Assembly: GCA_016711295.1 (NCBI GenBank) | Contig: JADJTE010000002.1 | Location: forward strand, 693,782-757,781 | Direction: 5' to 3' | Origin: Sphingobacteriales bacterium | GTDB lineage: Bacteria > Bacteroidota > Bacteroidia > Chitinophagales > UBA2359 | DNA: 64,000 nucleotides | Shown: positions 60,031-64,000 of the stretch, in pieces | Layout of the letters: each line of letters starts with the position of its first letter | Position numbering within the stretch: position 1 is the stretch's first letter | The notes under the pieces: generated by a model | Told to the model about the DNA's origin: nothing | What the model saw: only the letters and a program-made list of their open reading frames with translations | Database searches by the model: none | Made by a program: the position numbers and the translations under genes

Positions 60031-60796
60031 ATGCCTCGACCCGACGACACCCTTTTTATTGGCCAGCGGATAATTTCCTTAGACCGTGTTAGTTCTACCA
60101 ACGATTATGCCCTTCAATGGCTACGCAGCGAAAAACCGCCCGAAGGTACGGTAATTACGGCACAATTCCAAACCGCGGGGCGTGGGCAGCGGGGCAGTGA
60201 GTGGCACGGCGAGGTAGGCAGAAACTTAGCAATGTCTATTATATTGTATCCTACGTTTGTGTCTTTGCAGCGTCAGTTTGCATTGAGCCAAGCTGTTGCT
60301 TTGGGTTGTTATCATTGCTTAAACGAAATATTGGGGGCAAAAGTTCGTATCAAATGGACAAATGACCTATACTATGGCAATAAAAAATTGGGTGGCATAC
60401 TTATCGAGAATACTGTTAATGCTTATGGTTGGGTATCGGCGATTGTGGGTATTGGTATCAATGTCAATCAAACCGATTTTCCGCCCGACTTACCCAACCC
60501 TACTTCTATCGCAATACTTACAGGTAGCAGATGGGATACGAACGAACTAATGAAAAAATTGTGCCATTATATAGAACGGCAATATTTACAGTTGCGAGCT
60601 GACAAATTGGCATATTTACACGAAAACTACCGACAATTCCTGTACCGCTACCAAGAAATGGCGCATTACGAAACGCCCGAAGGTATAATTTTGACGGCAA
60701 AAATAACAGACGTAACCGAACAAGGGCAAATTGGTATTATGCACCGCCGAAGGGCAATACCGCGAATTTGACATCAAAGAAATTCGCTTTTGCTGA
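60031..60796 (+). CDS. birA: Biotin-protein ligase BirA (one frameshift at the end)
   Basis: Attaches biotin to acetyl-CoA carboxylase. The start at 60031 (MPRPDDTLFIG) is preferred over upstream in-frame ATGs. Motifs: SSTNDYA, GRGQRGSEWHGEVGRNL (biotinyl-AMP loop, about residues 50-66), RIKWTNDLYYGNKKLGGILIE, and GIGINVNQ. No N-terminal helix-turn-helix, so it is the non-regulatory form. After QGQIGI one base is missing near 60738; the corrected frame reads CTAEGQYREFDIKEIRF to a TGA at 60794. About 255 residues. Confidence 0.92.
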
Positions 60797-60807
60797 CCTC
60801 GAAAATT

Positions 60808-60848
60808 CCAAAAGCGGCATATTTCGACAAGAAATATACCGCTTTTGG
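60808..60848. terminator. Long-stem terminator between birA and the TPR gene
   Basis: CCAAAAGCGG and ATATTTC pair with GAAATAT and CCGCTTTTGG around a short loop; lies between convergent genes and can serve both. Confidence 0.85.
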
Positions 60849-60876
60849 ATTATTCTACTGTCTTTGAAAGGAGGTG

Positions 60877-62503
60877 CTATTGTCCGATGACTTTTAATAT
60901 GTCGCTGGTATACTTGTGGGTAGGGTCTAAACCAACTGCTTTTTGCGCCCAAGCGCGGGCATTGGCAGTATCGCCTTTGGTATAGGCTAATTCGGTGAGG
61001 TACGAAAAGCCCTCTAATATTTCTTTTTTGTACTTGGTGGTAGAGGCAGGTTCGGCCGTGGCGAGGGCTACGAATTTTTCGTAGTAAGGCGCGGCTTTTC
61101 CGTTGTTAGAACTGCCTTCTACTTTTTTGGCGGTTTTGGCTTGCCATAGGTGTCCCAGCGGCAAATTGGGTTTTAGTTCGCTTAGTTTAGCAAATGCGGA
61201 GTCGGCAGTAGCATATATTTTACCGTAATAGGCTGATTTGCCCAAGTTGTAGTAATCGTTGGCATTTGGGGTGCCCGTATGTGCTATTTTGAGGCGGTAA
61301 TATTTGATAGCTTCGGGGAATTTATCTTTGTCGTAATACATATATGCCAACTCGCCGATGATATCTGATTTTTGCTCTTCTTTAACCGATTTGGCAGTAT
61401 CGGCTATGGCAATAGCTTTTTGGTAAGCGGCGGCGGCTTGGTCTAATTTTTGGTGTTTTGCCAAAATTTTGCCGTAATATTGGTAGTCCATTGCTATTTG
61501 TTTTTTTGGCTCGGCTGTTTCCAAAAATTTTTCCATCAAGGATAATGCTTGCACCGAGTCTCCTGTTTCGTAGTACGAATAAGCGAGCAGGCGGTTCAGA
61601 TAGTTTTTAGACTTATCTATTTTGGTAATTTCATTTACTTTGGCGATGGTTTCGGGATATTTTTTTGACAAAAACAAGGCATTGACATATTGTGTTTGGT
61701 CGTCTATGGTTGCATTGCCTATTTGTATATATTTTCCGTAGTGTTCGGCTGCTTCTTCGTAGCGGTTTAGTTCATAGAAGAAATCGCCTAATTCGCGAAA
61801 CACGGGCGGGAAATTGGGGTCGTTGGCTTTTGATTTTTCAAAGGCTTTTAGTGCTTCTACGTTGTTGCGGGCGCGTAGGTAGGCTTCTGCGATTTTGAAA
61901 GGAGCTACAGGGTCTTTGGGGTTATATTCGGCGGCATATTCGTAGTTGGTGAGGGTTTTTCCGCCCTCATTTTTGGCTAAGTAAGCGTCGCCGAGTGTCA
62001 GATTGACTAAGGCATCTTTTTTGCCCCAAGGCTACGGCTTTGGTCAGGGCAGTAATGGCGGCATCGGCATTGGGTTTTTTGCCGACCAAATATGCCTCGC
62101 CTATATAACGCAATATATTGACATCTTTGCCTTTTGAGCTTTTTAAAGCACCTTCTAACAATTTGCTTGCGTCGGCAGTGTTGCCTTCGGCCATTGCTAT
62201 TTTGGCTGCACCGATATTGCCCAACAAACTTTTGGGGTTCGACAAAATAATTTTGGCATAGGTTTCCTTAGCTTTATTTGCTTCGCCCGAGAGCAAATAG
62301 GCATTGCCCAACTGATACAATACATCTACATCGGCAGGCATACTTTTATTAGCGGCTTCTAAGGCAGCCACTGCTTGCGGATATTTTTCATAGCTCATCA
62401 TTTTTAGTCCTTCTTGCAAAGACTGCGCCACAGCGGTTTGCCCCATGAGGAGGCATAGCGCACATACTACCCCAAGGCGGGCAAATAGGTTCGTTCGGTT
62501 CAT
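60877..62503 (-). CDS. Secreted TPR-repeat protein (one frameshift)
   Basis: About 541 residues. Signal peptide MNRTNLFARLGVVCALCLLM ending AVA-Q. The body is built of tetratricopeptide repeats (QAVAALEAANKSMPADVDVL, NILRYIGEAYLVGKKPNADA, LDQAAAAYQKAIAIADTAKS, EAIKYYRLKIAHTG, ARAWAQKAVGLDPTHKYTSD). One surplus G in the C4/G4 run at 62024-62027 splits the frame (VALG then KKDALVNLTLGDAYL). Periplasmic scaffold or adaptor; partners unknown. The PstS-like gene upstream may share its transcript, though a MITE now lies between. Confidence 0.85.
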
Positions 62504-62736
62504 AGATTTGTTTATGTGAGTTTTAGAGGTTTTGCTGGAAGAAAGAGTAAATGCAAAATATATGTAATTGTATATGTTGCTGATTTGTGGTGTTGGTGCG
62601 AATTTATCAGGGCAAACGCATTTAAATCTTAATAATCTGTCAATCAGTACTTTATAAATAAAAAATTTATACTGTATGCTTTGGGCTTAACTATTTGCAG
62701 AATAAATTTTGTTTTTTATGGATAGGCAATAAACTA

Positions 62737-62839
62737 ATGTTCTAACAGAAAAGTTTTTAAGACCATTTTAAAAATGTAAATAACCGAATATCAAGTAATT
62801 ATATTAAAAATTAGTACCTTAATTTTTTTGTCAGAACAA
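62737..62839 (-). mobile_element. 103-bp MITE with IS630-type ends, copy 2
   Basis: Flanked by TA (62735-62736 and 62840-62841). It is the reverse complement of the element at 33992-34094 and of equal length. Lies in the intergenic DNA between the PstS-like and TPR genes. Confidence 0.9.
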
Positions 62840-62903
62840 TATCGTAATTTATTTAAATAGTCAAATTTGGCTTTTTAATGCGTTTACCCTGCGAACTTAT
62901 TCG

Positions 62904-63858
62904 TCACTCTATTGGGTCGCTGCTAATGCTTACGATGCGCAGGGGCATGGTAGAGGGCACTAAGCCGCTTTTTAAGATGATGCGTTGCCCTTTTTCGGCG
63001 GCTAAATACGCACTTAGCCCGGTGCCCAATCCAGAGCGCATTTCGCGGCTGATGCTATACATTTTGCGCGTGACGGGATAATCACCCGTAGCGATATAGG
63101 CTTGGTAGGGGTTTGTAATAATCCATTCCTATTTTTTGGCGAGGGCTACGGCGCGTATTTTTCGGTTAAAGGCTTGGGTTTTTGGGTCGGTCGTGTCGCT
63201 AATCCAATTTACGCCGATAATGCCTATGGCGTTGGGGTTTTCCGATACGTATTTTATAGTTTCTTCGTTGGTTTTGGTCGCAAAGGCATTAGCGGGCAGT
63301 GCTGCTCCTTGGCAAAGCGAATCCATCACATAGCGCACTGTACTCGATTTTTCGTTGTCGAAAACCAATGTTATGACACCTTGTTTTGACTTGGGGTTTA
63401 ATTGTTGCCACTTGTTTATTTTTCCGTTCAGCACATCGCGCAGTTCCGACATCGTTAGGGTGCTATCGCTGCTCGATGGGTGTACGATAAATGCAATAGC
63501 GTCGGTAGCGAGATGCACTACTTTGGGGGGCGATTTTAGTTTTTCAAAGGTATCTAATTCGGCGGCAGTAAGCAGGCGCAGGCGATGATGAGCCTTTCGC
63601 GCTATCGAGCAACAAGTCGTTCACAACATCGGCTTCGGGGGCGTAGCGCGGTATGATTTTGGCGGCGGGTCGTTGGGCATGAAACACCTGCAACTCGCTA
63701 TCTATGATGGGTTCGTAGTTGGCATCTACGCTTATTTTGATTTCGCCTTTGGAGGGCGTATCCAATTCTTTGCCGCTGCCGCCATTAGCACAACTACTAA
63801 ATTGCAATATACTGAGCAACGACATGGCACCAACGAGGTAAGAGACTTGCTTAATCAT
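62904..63858 (-). CDS. PstS-like phosphate-binding lipoprotein (several frameshifts)
   Basis: The start at 63858 (MIKQVSYLVGAMSLLSIL) leads to a lipobox FSSC, so the protein is a lipoprotein. KGEIKISVDANYEPIIDSEL and following, IAFIVHPSSSDSTLTMSEL, LNGKINKWQQL, DNEKSSTVRYVMDSL, NPNAIGIIGVNW and YIATGDYPVTRKMYSISRE are those of the PBP-like/PstS family. Frame corrections: surplus A near 63590, missing A near 63134 (giving KKIGMDYYKP) and surplus C near 63114. About 317 residues. Bacteroidota often pair such a protein with TonB-type energy transducers; no pst permease genes are nearby. Confidence 0.85.
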
Positions 63859-63948
63859 GCTAAAAAGGGTAAGTGAATATTTTTTGATACAAAAGCTATG
63901 CCGCACAGTAAAATCGGAGGTGTTTACTGTTTGCGGGGTAGGGGTTGC

Positions 63949-64000
63949 TTAGTCAGAGAAAGATTGGGCGTTCTTATACTTGATTTCGGTAGTACCATCT
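63949..64000 (-). CDS. C-terminal end of an upstream gene (partial)
   Basis: Sixteen codons ending DGTTEIKYKNAQSFSD and stop, in the same direction as the PstS-like gene and 90 bases before it. Too short to identify; an energy transducer TonB would be expected from known gene orders but is not shown. Confidence 0.45.
   Translation of the reverse strand, partial: DGTTEIKYKNAQSFSD

Noticed and set aside
63132..63134. In-frame TAG in the PstS-like gene as a read-through site
   Set aside because: Two nearby one-base corrections (A run and C run) give the expected IGMDYYKPYQAYIATG sequence, so the stop is an artefact of frame.

Overview
The window looks like a chromosomal contig from a Bacteroidota member, probably of the Saprospiria/Chitinophagia kind (class is inference). 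Direct signs are type IX secretion (T9SS) C-terminal sorting domains on several large exported proteins, GWxTD and BatA-type proteins, promoters of the Bacteroidota form TTG/TTTG-N20-TAnnTTTG, few Shine-Dalgarno sequences, and a fused alpha/beta 2-oxoacid dehydrogenase E1. No phage, plasmid or CRISPR module was seen.

Layout. 1-4.2 kb: tail of a secreted protein, tRNA-Met, a YggS-type PLP protein, and a flavin monooxygenase downstream of a cation diffusion facilitator that carries an in-frame stop. 4.2-9.6 kb: repeat-rich DNA around a 943-residue BNR-type T9SS protein, with an exact 23-copy heptamer array and a 1.45-kb hierarchical 21-bp minisatellite. 9.7-19 kb: a flippase-like membrane protein, ruvC, a beta-helix protein, an AidB-like acyl-CoA dehydrogenase, three tRNAs, BatA and a GWxTD protein. 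19-28 kb: a secreted protein, an IS630-family element, a fatty acid hydroxylase, aroK, rpmI, rplT with an unusual helix-hairpin-helix extension, a LolC/E-type permease and E1. 28-38 kb: accessory region with dispersed hairpin repeats, a toxin-23-like protein, and a cluster of T9SS proteins shaped by tandem duplication and a 103-bp IS630-related MITE. 38-51 kb: a Wzx-like flippase, then the translation/transcription block (read on the minus strand: xerD, hpf, tRNA-Thr-Tyr-Gly-Thr, tuf, tRNA-Trp, secE, nusG, rplK, rplA, rplJ, rplL, rpoB) that ends in a terminator without rpoC. 51-64 kb: dtd, a secreted protein, a double-AAA+ ATPase, a second IS630 copy, a divergent ftsH, rsfS, birA, a TPR protein, a second MITE and a PstS-like lipoprotein.

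Many genes, including essential ones (rpoB, rplA, rplK, rplL, ruvC, aroK, birA, ftsH), are broken by single-base indels, nearly all in short homopolymers. Indels are densest inside repeated DNA (IS copies, duplicated secreted genes). This pattern fits consensus errors in a long-read assembly better than gene decay, so such genes are annotated here as one CDS each with the shift position given. The exceptions that look biological are the MITE insertion, the truncated paralog at 32.2-32.9 kb and possibly the stop in the cation transporter.
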